A stretch of DNA of 15,121 nucleotides from Acidobacteriaceae bacterium (lineage in GTDB: Bacteria > Acidobacteriota > Terriglobia > Terriglobales > Acidobacteriaceae), in NCBI GenBank assembly GCA_003140785.1, contig PLKY01000288.1, forward strand, positions 2,328-17,448, in the 5' to 3' direction. Made by a program: the position numbers and the translations under genes. Numbering within the stretch: position 1 is the stretch's first letter; each line of letters begins with the position of its first letter. Shown here piece by piece: positions 7,857 through 15,121 of the stretch. Below the pieces are notes generated by a model, which did not search any database, was not told the origin of the DNA, and was given only the letters and a program-made list of their open reading frames with translations.

Positions 7857-9662
7857 ATGACAATATCCGCGCCGCTCTCCACCGTGAATGATTTGTTTAT
7901 CTGTGTTGCCTCAGCGGCTAACTCCCGCGCTGTGCTGTGGCAGGACGAATTTGGTCATTGGCAGCCCATTTCGTCGAACCAGATTTACCAGCGCGTGCGT
8001 CGTCTGGCTGAAACCTTTCTGAGTTGGGGCGCACAAAAGGGCGAGCGTATTGCCCTGATCAGCGAGAACCGCTGGGAGTGGGCGATCACGGACTTTGCCG
8101 CGCTGGCGATCGGCGCCGTGGATGTTCCCATTTATCCCACGTTGACCGGTGAACAGATTGCCCAGTTGCTGCAGGATGCCGGCTGCCGCATCGCCGTCGT
8201 ATCGACGCGGCAACAGTTCGACAAGCTGCATGCGGTGCAAGGGCAGACATCGCTGGAGCGGATTCTGATGATGGACTCCGCGTCGACACCAGAGGGCGCG
8301 ATTCCTTTTAGTGAGGTGCTGGCGGGAGCGGACGCGCGAGGCGGCGAGCGCGATCCAACCTTCGATGCATTGGTACGGTCCGCGGAGCCGAAAGACCTGG
8401 CCACACTCATTTACACATCGGGAACGACCGGTGAGCCAAAGGGCGTGATGCTGACGCATGGCAACATTGCGGCGAATCAGAACTATGCCGCGGCCGAATT
8501 CGACTTCAATTCGACGGATGCCTGCATTTCGTTCTTGCCGCTCTCGCACATCACGGCGCGCGCACTGGATTACGTGATGTATCGCAGCGGAGCCCAGGTC
8601 GCCTATTGTTCACAATTCGACAAGCTGCCCCAGGCGATGCGCGAAGTGCACCCAACAGTCATTGTGGGTGTTCCGCGGGTATACGAGAAAATCCGCCAGG
8701 CGGTAGAGCAGAAATCCTCGGTTTCGCCGGTGAAGAAGAAGATTCTCGCCTGGGCGCTCGAGGTGGGTGCGGGGCAGCGAGCCACGGTGTATGCGGGAGG
8801 AAAGCCATCGTCTTTGCGATGGAAGCTGGCCAGCAAGTTGGTTTACACAAAGGTCCGCGAAGCTTTCGGTGGCCGAGTGCGATTTTTTGTCTCCGGGGGA
8901 GCGCCCCTGGGAATTGACACTGCAAAGTGGTTTGCCGATGCGGGCATCGCGGTGTGGGAAGGCTATGGACTGACCGAAACCTCGCCCGTAATTGCACTCA
9001 ACTCTCCCGCGAATCAGCGCATGGGCGCAGTGGGAAAGCCGCTGCCGAACGTCGAACTCAAGTTTGCGGATGATGGCGAACTTTTGATTCGGGGGCCATC
9101 GGTTTTTCCCGGATATTGGCAAAAACCGGCGGCCAATGCGGAATGCTTCGACGAAGAAGGCTGGTTCCGGACCGGCGATATTGCGCATCTGGATGAGGAC
9201 CGATTTCTCTATATCACCGACCGCAAAAAAGAACTGCTGAAGACCTCTGGAGGCAAACTGGTTGCCCCGCAGCCGATTGAGAATAAGCTGAAAAACAGCG
9301 TTCTTGTGGCTCAGGTGGCCTTGGTCGGCGATAAACACAAGTTCATCTCCGCGCTCATCTCTCCCAATTTTCCCGCCCTGGAAGAACTGGCGAAGCGCGA
9401 GGGAATTGCCGCCGGAGATCGCGCGCAGCTTGTAGCCGACAGCCGGATCGTCGCGATCTATAGCGAAATTGTCAGCAGAGTGAACGGTGGCCTTGCCAAC
9501 TTTGAAACCATCAAGCGGTTCCGGGTGGTGGCAGATGAGTGGTCGCAGGAGTCGGGCGAGCTTACGCCGTCAATGAAGCTGAAGCGCCGCGTTCTTACTC
9601 AGAAATACGCGGCGGTGGTCGCCGCACTCTACGCCGACGAAGCAACCGCACGCGCCGAATAG
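7857..9662 (+). CDS. AMP-forming long-chain fatty acid-CoA ligase
   Basis: Adenylate-forming (ANL superfamily) enzyme that activates a fatty acid with ATP and transfers it to CoA, feeding lipid synthesis or beta-oxidation. It has 601 residues, typical of the FadD15-like long-chain group. The P-loop-like motif YTSGTTGEPKG is at 186-196, the substrate/adenylate motif GYGLTETSP at 369-377 and TGD at 439-441. The hinge and A8 region DRKKELLKTSGGK starts at 455. A C-terminal LTPSMKLKR supplies the likely catalytic lysine. No signal peptide or TM segment is evident, so it is probably cytosolic or membrane-peripheral. Chain-length specificity cannot be read from sequence, and other carboxylic-acid substrates are possible. 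Start ATG at 7857 is followed directly by family-like sequence, but no Shine-Dalgarno is visible. Its last 68 bp overlap the 3' end of the minus-strand membrane protein gene. Confidence 0.93.
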   Translation: MTISAPLSTVNDLFICVASAANSRAVLWQDEFGHWQPISSNQIYQRVRRLAETFLSWGAQKGERIALISENRWEWAITDFAALAIGAVDVPIYPTLTGEQIAQLLQDAGCRIAVVSTRQQFDKLHAVQGQTSLERILMMDSASTPEGAIPFSEVLAGADARGGERDPTFDALVRSAEPKDLATLIYTSGTTGEPKGVMLTHGNIAANQNYAAAEFDFNSTDACISFLPLSHITARALDYVMYRSGAQVAYCSQFDKLPQAMREVHPTVIVGVPRVYEKIRQAVEQKSSVSPVKKKILAWALEVGAGQRATVYAGGKPSSLRWKLASKLVYTKVREAFGGRVRFFVSGGAPLGIDTAKWFADAGIAVWEGYGLTETSPVIALNSPANQRMGAVGKPLPNVELKFADDGELLIRGPSVFPGYWQKPAANAECFDEEGWFRTGDIAHLDEDRFLYITDRKKELLKTSGGKLVAPQPIENKLKNSVLVAQVALVGDKHKFISALISPNFPALEELAKREGIAAGDRAQLVADSRIVAIYSEIVSRVNGGLANFETIKRFRVVADEWSQESGELTPSMKLKRRVLTQKYAAVVAALYADEATARAE

Positions 9663-10251
9663 GCGGACTTGTGTGCGTCAGCTCGCGGCGCAGCAGCACG
9701 CGCTTGGTCCACATGGTCTGCAGGCCGCGAAAGAAGGGCGCACCCCATGCGCCCATCCCAAGAATTCCTCCAAAAAGAATGACCGCGTCGATGCTGAGAC
9801 GACCCGAGCTGGACCAGTAAGCATCCGGTTCCAGATTGAGCCACAGCGCGAATTCATCGAGGGTTAGAGCGGCCCCAACTCCATAGCTGACCGACATGAG
9901 GCGGCTGAGAAAAATTGATGTGGGCGAATGCGAGCGGCCCAGATCCAGCAGCCATCCATAGCCCACGAGGAGCAGGATCAGTATGCCCCAGACGAGGTGA
10001 TGAATATGGCGCCCACGCACCATGACCCACTCAAAAGGCCCGTGTTGATGAGTAACAAGACTTACCAAAAGCCGCACGCCGACGAATGTAATCAGAAAGG
10101 AAACCGACGCAATAAACATGCGGCGCCGCGGGCGATCGGGAATTGTGGAGCGGATGAGAAAGCCCAGTCGAGTTAGCTGAAGAAACACCAGAAGCAGGAC
10201 CACAACCAAGCTGGCGAAAACCAGTAATAACAACGCTCCGGTGCCGGGCAT
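9595..10251 (-). CDS. Conserved-looking integral membrane protein of unknown function
   Basis: 218 residues with about five hydrophobic segments (near 5-28, 46-68, 85-103, 115-137 and 154-175). Polar residues near membrane edges stand out: a histidine cluster RHIHHLVWG (81-89) and an acidic LTLDEFALWL (130-139), followed by DAYWSSSGRLSIDAV. I have an impression of similar proteins in actinobacteria and acidobacteria but can name no family or function. Clustered His with Asp-Glu could bind a metal or cofactor; that is speculation. The C-terminal 27 residues are very Arg-rich and are encoded antisense to the end of the acyl-CoA synthetase gene, so the tail may be a read-through of limited functional meaning. 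A GAGG lies unusually close to the ATG at 10251; TTG at 10233 is an alternative start. Confidence 0.8.
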   Translation of the reverse strand: MPGTGALLLLVFASLVVVLLLVFLQLTRLGFLIRSTIPDRPRRRMFIASVSFLITFVGVRLLVSLVTHQHGPFEWVMVRGRHIHHLVWGILILLLVGYGWLLDLGRSHSPTSIFLSRLMSVSYGVGAALTLDEFALWLNLEPDAYWSSSGRLSIDAVILFGGILGMGAWGAPFFRGLQTMWTKRVLLRRELTHTSPPIRRVRLLRRRRVRRPPPRISE

Positions 10252-10304
10252 ACCTCATTGAAACATTTCGATGCACAATTCCGAAAACGAAATCTCTCGT
10301 CGAG

Positions 10305-10332
10305 CAAGTTCCGTAGATCAAGTTTCGTAGAG
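10305..10332. repeat. Two tandem 14-bp direct repeats in divergent promoter region
   Basis: CAAGTTCCGTAGAT (10305-10318) is followed at once by CAAGTTTCGTAGAG (10319-10332), differing at two positions. A third partial copy starts at 10333 (CAAGG), and a degenerate one may precede. The copies sit 54-81 bp upstream of the membrane-protein start and about 165 bp upstream of the phosphofructokinase start. They could be a direct-repeat regulator site. Confidence 0.5.
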
Positions 10333-10483
10333 CAAGGCCCTTTGAAGTGAGCGCTATCACGATTCCGCTTTACAGGGGCGGAGTACACTGGTTAAGGTCG
10401 CGGTTCCGGCGAGGGTAGCCGGTATCTTCCGCAACCAGGAAGTGACTCCCGGCCGGCCTCTGGGGAGCCGAGCCAATTCGATC

Positions 10484-10488
10484 AGGAG
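10484..10488 (+). promoter_or_regulatory. Shine-Dalgarno of the phosphofructokinase gene
   Basis: AGGAG ends 7 nt before the ATG at 10496. It decides the start: an upstream in-frame GTG at 10442 would add 18 residues that match nothing in the family and would place this ribosome binding site inside the coding region. Confidence 0.85.
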
Positions 10489-10495
10489 AATTTGC

Positions 10496-11530
10496 ATGCG
10501 AGTTGCTTTGTTGACCGGTGGCGGCGATTGCCCCGGCTTGAATGCGGTGATCTACGCTGCCGTTCGAAAAGGAATTCAAACTTACGGCGACGAGTTCATC
10601 GGATTTCTCAATGGCTGGCGTGGCGTACTGGATAACAATTGGATTCCGCTCACCCTCGAAAGCACGGATGGCATCCAGCTGAAGGGGGGCACTATCCTTC
10701 ATTCTTCACGAACCAACGTGAAGAAGACTCCGGGCGGCATCGAGAAGGTGCAAGAGGTGCTGAAGCTCAACAAGATTGACGCGCTGATCGCCCTTGGCGG
10801 CGACGACACGCAGTCGGTCACGTTGTTTTTGAGTGAGAACGGCGTGCCCAGCGTCGGCGTTCCGAAAACCATCGACAACGATATCAGCGGCACCGATGCG
10901 ACCTTCGGCTTCGACACCGCAGTATCGATTGCCACTGAGGCCGTCGACAGGATTCACACGACGGCCGATTCGCACAATCGCGTCATCGTGGTGGAAGTGA
11001 TGGGCCGTGACGCTGGATGGATTGCCTATGCGTCGGGGACCGCTGGCGGAGCTCATGTTGTCCTGGTTCCCGAGCTCGAGATCGACATCGATCATGTCTG
11101 CGCGCTGCTGAAGTACAACTACGATCATGGCAAGCACTACGGTGTTGTGGTTGTGGCCGAGGGCTGCCATCTGCCTGAAGTGGGCCAGGTGACGGGCTCG
11201 ACCGAAGTCGATTCTTTCGGCCATGCGCGCCTTTCCGGCATCGGTGAAGCGCTTGCGGACCTGATCGAAAAAAAGACGGGCTTCGAAACACGGTCCGTTA
11301 ATTTGGGCCACACTCAGCGTGGCGGCGTACCTACAGCCTACGATCGTTTGCTCGGCCAGCGTTATGGTCTGCATGCAATCGACATGGTGCATGAGAAGAA
11401 GTGGGGCCGGATTGCAGTTCTAAAGGGGCTGGACATCACCGACATCACCATCAAGGAAGCCATTGCCACCAATCGCCGTCTCGACGAGCGTTTCTTCAGT
11501 GTCATTCGCGATTTGGAGGCCAAGGTATAG
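10496..11530 (+). CDS. 6-phosphofructokinase, probably pyrophosphate-dependent (PfkA family)
   Basis: Phosphorylates fructose 6-phosphate to fructose 1,6-bisphosphate in cytosolic glycolysis. It has 344 residues. The N-terminus RVALLTGGGDCPGLNAV binds the phosphoryl donor. The discriminating positions favour pyrophosphate: the loop is GGDDT (Asp104 where ATP enzymes have Gly in GGDGS), and Lys124 in PKTIDND replaces the Gly of PGTIDND. Catalytic Asp127 is in TIDND (125-129). VEVMGRDAGWIA and LGHTQRGGVPTAYDR complete the fructose-6-phosphate and subunit-interface signatures. PPi enzymes usually work reversibly, so the protein could also serve gluconeogenesis. The overall sequence resembles the actinomycete-type PPi-PFK group (e.g. 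the Amycolatopsis enzyme), as I recall it. Monocistronic, with its own ribosome binding site and terminator. Donor specificity is inferred from two residues. Confidence 0.95.
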   Translation: MRVALLTGGGDCPGLNAVIYAAVRKGIQTYGDEFIGFLNGWRGVLDNNWIPLTLESTDGIQLKGGTILHSSRTNVKKTPGGIEKVQEVLKLNKIDALIALGGDDTQSVTLFLSENGVPSVGVPKTIDNDISGTDATFGFDTAVSIATEAVDRIHTTADSHNRVIVVEVMGRDAGWIAYASGTAGGAHVVLVPELEIDIDHVCALLKYNYDHGKHYGVVVVAEGCHLPEVGQVTGSTEVDSFGHARLSGIGEALADLIEKKTGFETRSVNLGHTQRGGVPTAYDRLLGQRYGLHAIDMVHEKKWGRIAVLKGLDITDITIKEAIATNRRLDERFFSVIRDLEAKV

Positions 11531-11559
11531 GCGACTCGGCCGCATTTCGTACAATCGGA

Positions 11560-11596
11560 GCCATCCTCGCACCGAGTCATCGAGGGTGGCTTTTTT
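11560..11596 (+). terminator. Intrinsic terminator of the phosphofructokinase gene
   Basis: GCCATCCTCG (11560-11569) pairs with CGAGGGTGGC (11581-11590) in a 10-bp stem with one G-T pair and an 11-nt loop. Six T residues follow (11591-11596). It lies 30 bp after the phosphofructokinase stop and 45 bp before the acetyltransferase start. Confidence 0.93.
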
Positions 11597-11641
11597 CTTG
11601 GGCCCCATCTCGCAAACAGAGACTCGGTTTGCAAGAACGAA

Positions 11642-12109
11642 ATGAACTACCGCCTATACAAACCGGAAGACTTCGAGGCCGTTTATGGTATCGAGGAAGT
11701 CTGCTTTCAACCGCCGTTGACGTTTGGCCGGCGCTACATGCGGTGGCTCGTGCAGGCGCAAAATGCAGCCACCTGGGTCGCCGAAGACAACGGATCCTTA
11801 ACTGGCTTCGCCATTATTGAATGGACACAGGCTATCTCGGAGATAACTGCGTACATTCAGACCATCGAGGTTCTTCCGGATTTTCACAGGCGGGGCGCGG
11901 GGCGTGAGCTTTTGCGGCACATGGAAGGCTCTGCGCACGATGTAGGGGCTTCGTCCATCTGGTTGCACGTGGATGTTGAGAATGCAGCCGCGATTCGACT
12001 TTACGAGACGCATGCCTTCGTTCGCTCCGGCAGCGAGGAGAACTACTATGCTCCCGGCCGCGGAGCGCATCTCTATCGAAAGCCACTGTTGAACAGTACT
12101 TCCGGCTGA
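11642..12109 (+). CDS. GNAT-family N-acetyltransferase (RimI-like)
   Basis: Transfers an acetyl group from acetyl-CoA to an amine; the substrate is unknown. At 155 residues it is the length of a single GNAT domain. The central strand IQTIEVLPDFHRRGAGRELL (72-91) carries the acetyl-CoA pyrophosphate-binding RRGAGR (83-88). LHVDVENAAAIRLYETHAFV (108-127) matches the RimI-type motif with Asn113 and Tyr121. RimI modifies ribosomal protein S18, but many free-standing relatives act on other proteins or small molecules, so I give no gene symbol. The ribosome binding site is weak (AAGAACGAA before the ATG). It lies after the phosphofructokinase terminator, so it probably has its own promoter or depends on read-through. 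It ends 60 bp before the sulP start and could be cotranscribed with it. Confidence 0.9.
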   Translation: MNYRLYKPEDFEAVYGIEEVCFQPPLTFGRRYMRWLVQAQNAATWVAEDNGSLTGFAIIEWTQAISEITAYIQTIEVLPDFHRRGAGRELLRHMEGSAHDVGASSIWLHVDVENAAAIRLYETHAFVRSGSEENYYAPGRGAHLYRKPLLNSTSG

Positions 12110-12169
12110 TTGCTCAGGCGCGAACTGCCGGGAGATGTTTCCGTGGAAGTAAAATAGAAACAAGGCTAC

Positions 12170-13854
12170 ATGTCGCTCAGCAATCCAAATCTTCCCAAAT
12201 CGGTGCTCGCCCTGCGCTCGTATTCCCGGCAGGCTTTTCTGCACGATTTGCTTGCGGGCATCACGGTCGGACTCGTCGCGCTTCCTCTCGCCATGGCCTT
12301 CGGCATCGCCTCGGGAGTTACGCCGCAGGCTGGGCTCTGCTCTACACCGCGGTCGTGGCCGGATTCCTGATCTCCGCGCTGGGCGGCTCACGCACTCAAA
12401 TCGGCGGACCCACCGGCGCATTCGTGGTGATTGTCGCGGGAATCGTGGCACGATTTGGCATGAGCGGCCTGGCCATGGTCACGCTGATGGCTGGAGTCAT
12501 TCTGCTGGCGATGGGGCTTACCGGCCTCGGCTCCGCAGTGCGTTTCATTCCGCGGCCGGTTGTCATCGGATTCACTAACGGCATCGCAGTGCTGATCGCG
12601 TCCACGCAGATCAAAGACTTTTTCGGGCTTCGCATCGGCGCGGTCCCCAGCGAGTTTCTGCTGCGCATGAAGATGCTGATCGCCCATTCTGCCAGTCTGA
12701 ATGTGCCGGCGCTGCTGCTGGGCGCGGGAACGTTAGCAATTCTGCTCGGGATGCCGCGACTCGCGAAACGCGTGCCGGGCTCTATCGTCGCCGTTTTGTT
12801 TTGCACCGGCGTCAGCGTCCTGTTTCATCTACATGTCGAAACCATTGGCTCTCGATTCGGCGGAATCCCGCGCGGCCTGCCGCCGTTCGCAATACCCGAC
12901 TTTCACGCCGAACATATTCTGCCGCTCATTCCCTCAGCATTCACTGTCGCCCTGCTGGCGGCACTGGAGAGCATGCTCTCTGCCGTTGTTGCGGACGGCA
13001 TGACCGGCGACCGGCACAATCCCAACGTCGAGTTGGTTGCGCAGGGCATCGCCAATATGGTCTCACCGCTCTTTGGCGGCATTCCCGCCACAGGAGCGAT
13101 CGCCCGCACCGCGACCAACATTCGTTCCGGCGCGCGCTCGCCGGTTTCCGGTATGGTGCACGCGCTCACCTTGCTCGTGATTCTGCTTGTGGCCGCGCCT
13201 CTGGCAAGCTATATTCCGCTCACCGCGCTTGCCGCTGTGCTTTTCGTGGTCGCGTACAACATGGGCGAGTGGCGCGAAATCGGCGGTATCTTGCAAATGG
13301 GCTTCACAGCTATTGCGGTCTGGCTGGTCACCTTTGCGCTCACGGTTTTTGCCGATTTGACGGTTGCCGTCAGCGTAGGCATGGCCCTTGCGGCGCTTGT
13401 ATACATTTATCGCATTGCGGAAACGACAACGGTCTCTCCGGTCACCGAGGACTACATTCGTGACGGTCTTCCGCACACACTCCAAGGCCGCATCATCCCG
13501 CCCTACGTCACCCTGCTGCGTATCCACGGCCCGTTTCTGTTCGGTACGACGGAGAAGCTCGTCGAAGCTACCGCGAATCTCGAGGCATTCATGCCAGTGG
13601 TCATCCTGCGCCTGCGCAACATGACGGCAGTTGATGCCACCGGCGTTCATGCCATCGAGACGTTTGCCCGGCGTCTCAGCGACTCCGGCCGCAGCCTGAT
13701 CCTCTGCGGCGCCATGGAACAGCCCTCGCGGCTGCTCCAGCAGCCTCGCTTCATCGCCCACGTGGGCAGCGAGAATATTGTGCTCAACATCCAGGCCGCT
13801 CTCGATCGAGCTCTGGCGTTGGATGCGTTGCATCATGGTGCGCTAGCCAGCTGA
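12170..13854 (+). pseudogene. SulP-family (SLC26) anion transporter with STAS domain, frameshifted
   Basis: Inner-membrane transporter of the sulfate permease family; the substrate could be sulfate, bicarbonate or another anion. The first frame gives HDLLAGITVGLVALPLAMAF and GIASGVTPQAGL, then hits TGA at 12368-12370. The rest continues in another frame as YTAVVAGFLISALGGSRTQIGGPTGAF, about ten TM segments including GGIPATGAIARTATNIRSGARSP, and a C-terminal STAS domain (VVILRLRNMTAVDATGVHAIE). Removing one copy of a 5-bp duplication at 12334-12343 restores PQAGLYTAVVAGF and a 559-residue protein of normal length. Both parts are otherwise well preserved, so the break is recent, phase-variable, or a sequence error. 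An AAGG four bases before the ATG serves as ribosome binding site. Internal initiation at GTG 12355 would lack the first TM segment. Confidence 0.88.
12334..12343 (+). repeat. 5-bp tandem duplication (GCTCT x2) causing the sulP frameshift
   Basis: GCTCT at 12334-12338 is repeated at 12339-12343. One copy reads GGG CTC TAC ACC, which rejoins both sulP frames with the expected GLYTAVVAGF. Two copies shift the frame and lead to TGA at 12368. Confidence 0.8.
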
Positions 13855-13893
13855 GGCGCAACGCATGCAGCGATGCTGCCAAACCGAAGAATT

Positions 13894-15121
13894 TCAATAG
13901 CGCCAACTGGTCAAGTCTGCTCCCGGCGGCGCGGTCTTCTGGATGCGATCGAGGATTCTCGGCAAATACTGCGTGTTGTAGTGCAAGCGCGAATAGGCAT
14001 TCGGCAGCGTTGGATCGCCGTTCCAGCAGTGCTCCGCACGAGGACCATACGTCACTTCGCCCCCGTAGGGCGGGTTCTTCGTCGAATCGAGAAAATCCTG
14101 CATGCGATAGACAGCGTCGTTGAGAAAGTATGTATCGTCTGAGCCAACGTAGATGTGAATCTTGCCCTCGAGCTCCGGTCCAAGCTTTGGCCAATCCCGT
14201 TCCAGGATCGCTTCCAGGTCGTAATGCTGCCGCCAATACGCGGCGACGGAATGATCGATCTGACCCGTGACCTTGTCGAAGATCGGCTGCGGATATCCAT
14301 CCTCGCCCACTGGGCCGTAGACAGCTTGCCAGATATCGAATTGCTCGCCGCTGCGCCCATGGTCGCCTAACGCAAGCTCGTAGGCATTGATTTCTCCCGT
14401 AGTGATGAACGTGTGGCCCATGTAGTCGCGCATGGCCGGTTGCGCCACTCGTTTGTGCGCGCCGGTCAGGTAAAACGCATTCTCATCGTCATAGAGATCG
14501 ATGTTCGTGAAGGCATGAAAATCGATGGGATCCGGGCACGCGGCGAACGCGCCGTTGTAGTGGTCGGGATAGAGAACCTGAACCGCCAGTGCTTCCCACC
14601 CTCCCGTCGAGCCTCCATAGACAAACCGCGCCCAGCCCTGCCCGATTCCGCGAAACTGCTTTTCGATGGCGGGAATCAGCTCATTCTCGATCGCATCTCC
14701 GTACGGGCCGACGTTGGCGGAGTTCACAGCGTACGAATCGTCGTAGTACGGATTGGCGTGCTGAATCTTGACGATCAGTACACGCGGAAAGTCAGGCGAA
14801 ATCCATCGCTGATAGAACTTGTAGGCCTCTTCCTGCTGAATGCGGTTGTAGCCTGCCAGATGAAAGCGCTGGCTGTAGTCGGGCTTCAGATTCGGATCGG
14901 GTGGCGTAGTGCGAAAGTCGTCGAAGCCGGCGACAAAGTGATCGTGAAAAATCATGAGCGGAAAATGCGCGTTGGGATGTTCGTCGAATCCTTCGGGGAC
15001 AAGAACGATGGCGCTCACAAACATGGGCCTTCCCCAGAACTTCGTCAGCACCTCGCTTTGAATGCGGATATGCCGAACGAATGTCGTGTCGGCCGGCGTT
15101 GCGATGGGAGGAATGACTTCG
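13894..15121 (-). CDS. Enterochelin-esterase-like alpha/beta hydrolase, N-terminus outside window
   Basis: The frame is open to the right edge, so only the C-terminal 408 residues are visible. The fold looks like a putative esterase (PF00756-type). The nucleophile elbow YGGSTGGWEAL has its serine codon at 14608-14610. A GSDDTYFLND segment offers the likely catalytic acid. The likely catalytic histidine is in RAEHCWNGD (codon 14029-14031). MLTKFWGRPMFVSAIVLVPEGFD near the right edge is the typical entry into the hydrolase core, so a beta-sandwich domain and perhaps a signal peptide should lie upstream. The substrate is unknown: siderophore esters, carbohydrate esters and other acyl esters are all possible. 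An internal GTG at 15049-15051 is not the start, because coherent sequence continues beyond it. Convergent with sulP, 39 bp apart. Confidence 0.88.
   Translation of the reverse strand, partial: EVIPPIATPADTTFVRHIRIQSEVLTKFWGRPMFVSAIVLVPEGFDEHPNAHFPLMIFHDHFVAGFDDFRTTPPDPNLKPDYSQRFHLAGYNRIQQEEAYKFYQRWISPDFPRVLIVKIQHANPYYDDSYAVNSANVGPYGDAIENELIPAIEKQFRGIGQGWARFVYGGSTGGWEALAVQVLYPDHYNGAFAACPDPIDFHAFTNIDLYDDENAFYLTGAHKRVAQPAMRDYMGHTFITTGEINAYELALGDHGRSGEQFDIWQAVYGPVGEDGYPQPIFDKVTGQIDHSVAAYWRQHYDLEAILERDWPKLGPELEGKIHIYVGSDDTYFLNDAVYRMQDFLDSTKNPPYGGEVTYGPRAEHCWNGDPTLPNAYSRLHYNTQYLPRILDRIQKTAPPGADLTSWRY

Noticed and set aside
12334..12370. Programmed ribosomal frameshift in sulP
   Set aside because: No slippery heptamer or downstream pseudoknot is visible. 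Removing exactly one 5-bp repeat restores the family sequence, so a duplication is the simpler explanation.
13063..13836. 257-codon minus-strand frame inside sulP
   Set aside because: It is antisense to the conserved transporter core and STAS domain, with low-complexity composition and no motif. A shadow frame.
13863..13880. Small hairpin GCAGC-gat-GCTGC between convergent sulP and the esterase gene as terminator
   Set aside because: Only a 5-bp stem with a 3-nt loop and no T-run on either strand; too weak to call a terminator.
1..15121. Mobile elements, CRISPR arrays, tRNA or rRNA genes, toxin-antitoxin or defence islands
   Set aside because: I looked on both strands and saw no transposase motifs, regularly spaced repeats, cloverleaf-like segments or known defence domains. 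Gene content and density look like ordinary chromosome.

Overview
This is a moderately GC-rich bacterial chromosome segment of tightly packed, mostly housekeeping genes. I see no phage genes, transposases, CRISPR arrays, tRNAs or rRNAs. Protein character and gene mix suggest a soil bacterium, most likely Acidobacteriota. The mix includes an argR-argC pair, a stand-alone gltB, a PPi-type phosphofructokinase, a SulP transporter and an enterochelin-esterase-like hydrolase. The taxonomic guess rests on general resemblance only.

Layout. The left end (1-1336, minus strand) holds argC, cut by the window edge, and argR, joined by an ATGA overlap: the head of an arginine-biosynthesis operon. Between argR and the plus-strand gltB (1612-6099) lies a near-palindrome at 1386-1420 that reads as two ARG boxes with canonical 21-bp centre spacing. 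Promoter-like hexamers pointing both ways sit inside it, so one ArgR operator could control both the arginine operon and glutamate synthase. A structured gltB leader follows. gltB meets a minus-strand diguanylate cyclase (6226-7572) head-on, with a hairpin between them.

From 7573 to 7856 is a divergent intergenic region. It is followed by a plus-strand long-chain acyl-CoA synthetase (7857-9662), whose 3' end overlaps by 68 bp the 3' end of a minus-strand membrane protein of unknown function (9595-10251). A second divergent region (10252-10495) precedes a phosphofructokinase (10496-11530) with the residues typical of pyrophosphate-dependent enzymes and a clear intrinsic terminator. A GNAT acetyltransferase (11642-12109) follows.

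Next comes a SulP-family anion transporter (12170-13854), broken by an apparent 5-bp tandem duplication. The right end is a minus-strand esterase-like hydrolase whose N-terminus lies outside the window.

Functional links: the strongest is arginine/glutamate nitrogen metabolism around the shared ARG-box operator. The rest looks like individually transcribed genes rather than one system. I did not find a convincing new multi-gene system. The observations most worth checking are the bidirectional ArgR operator, the sulP duplication, the PPi-type PFK and the uncharacterised membrane protein.
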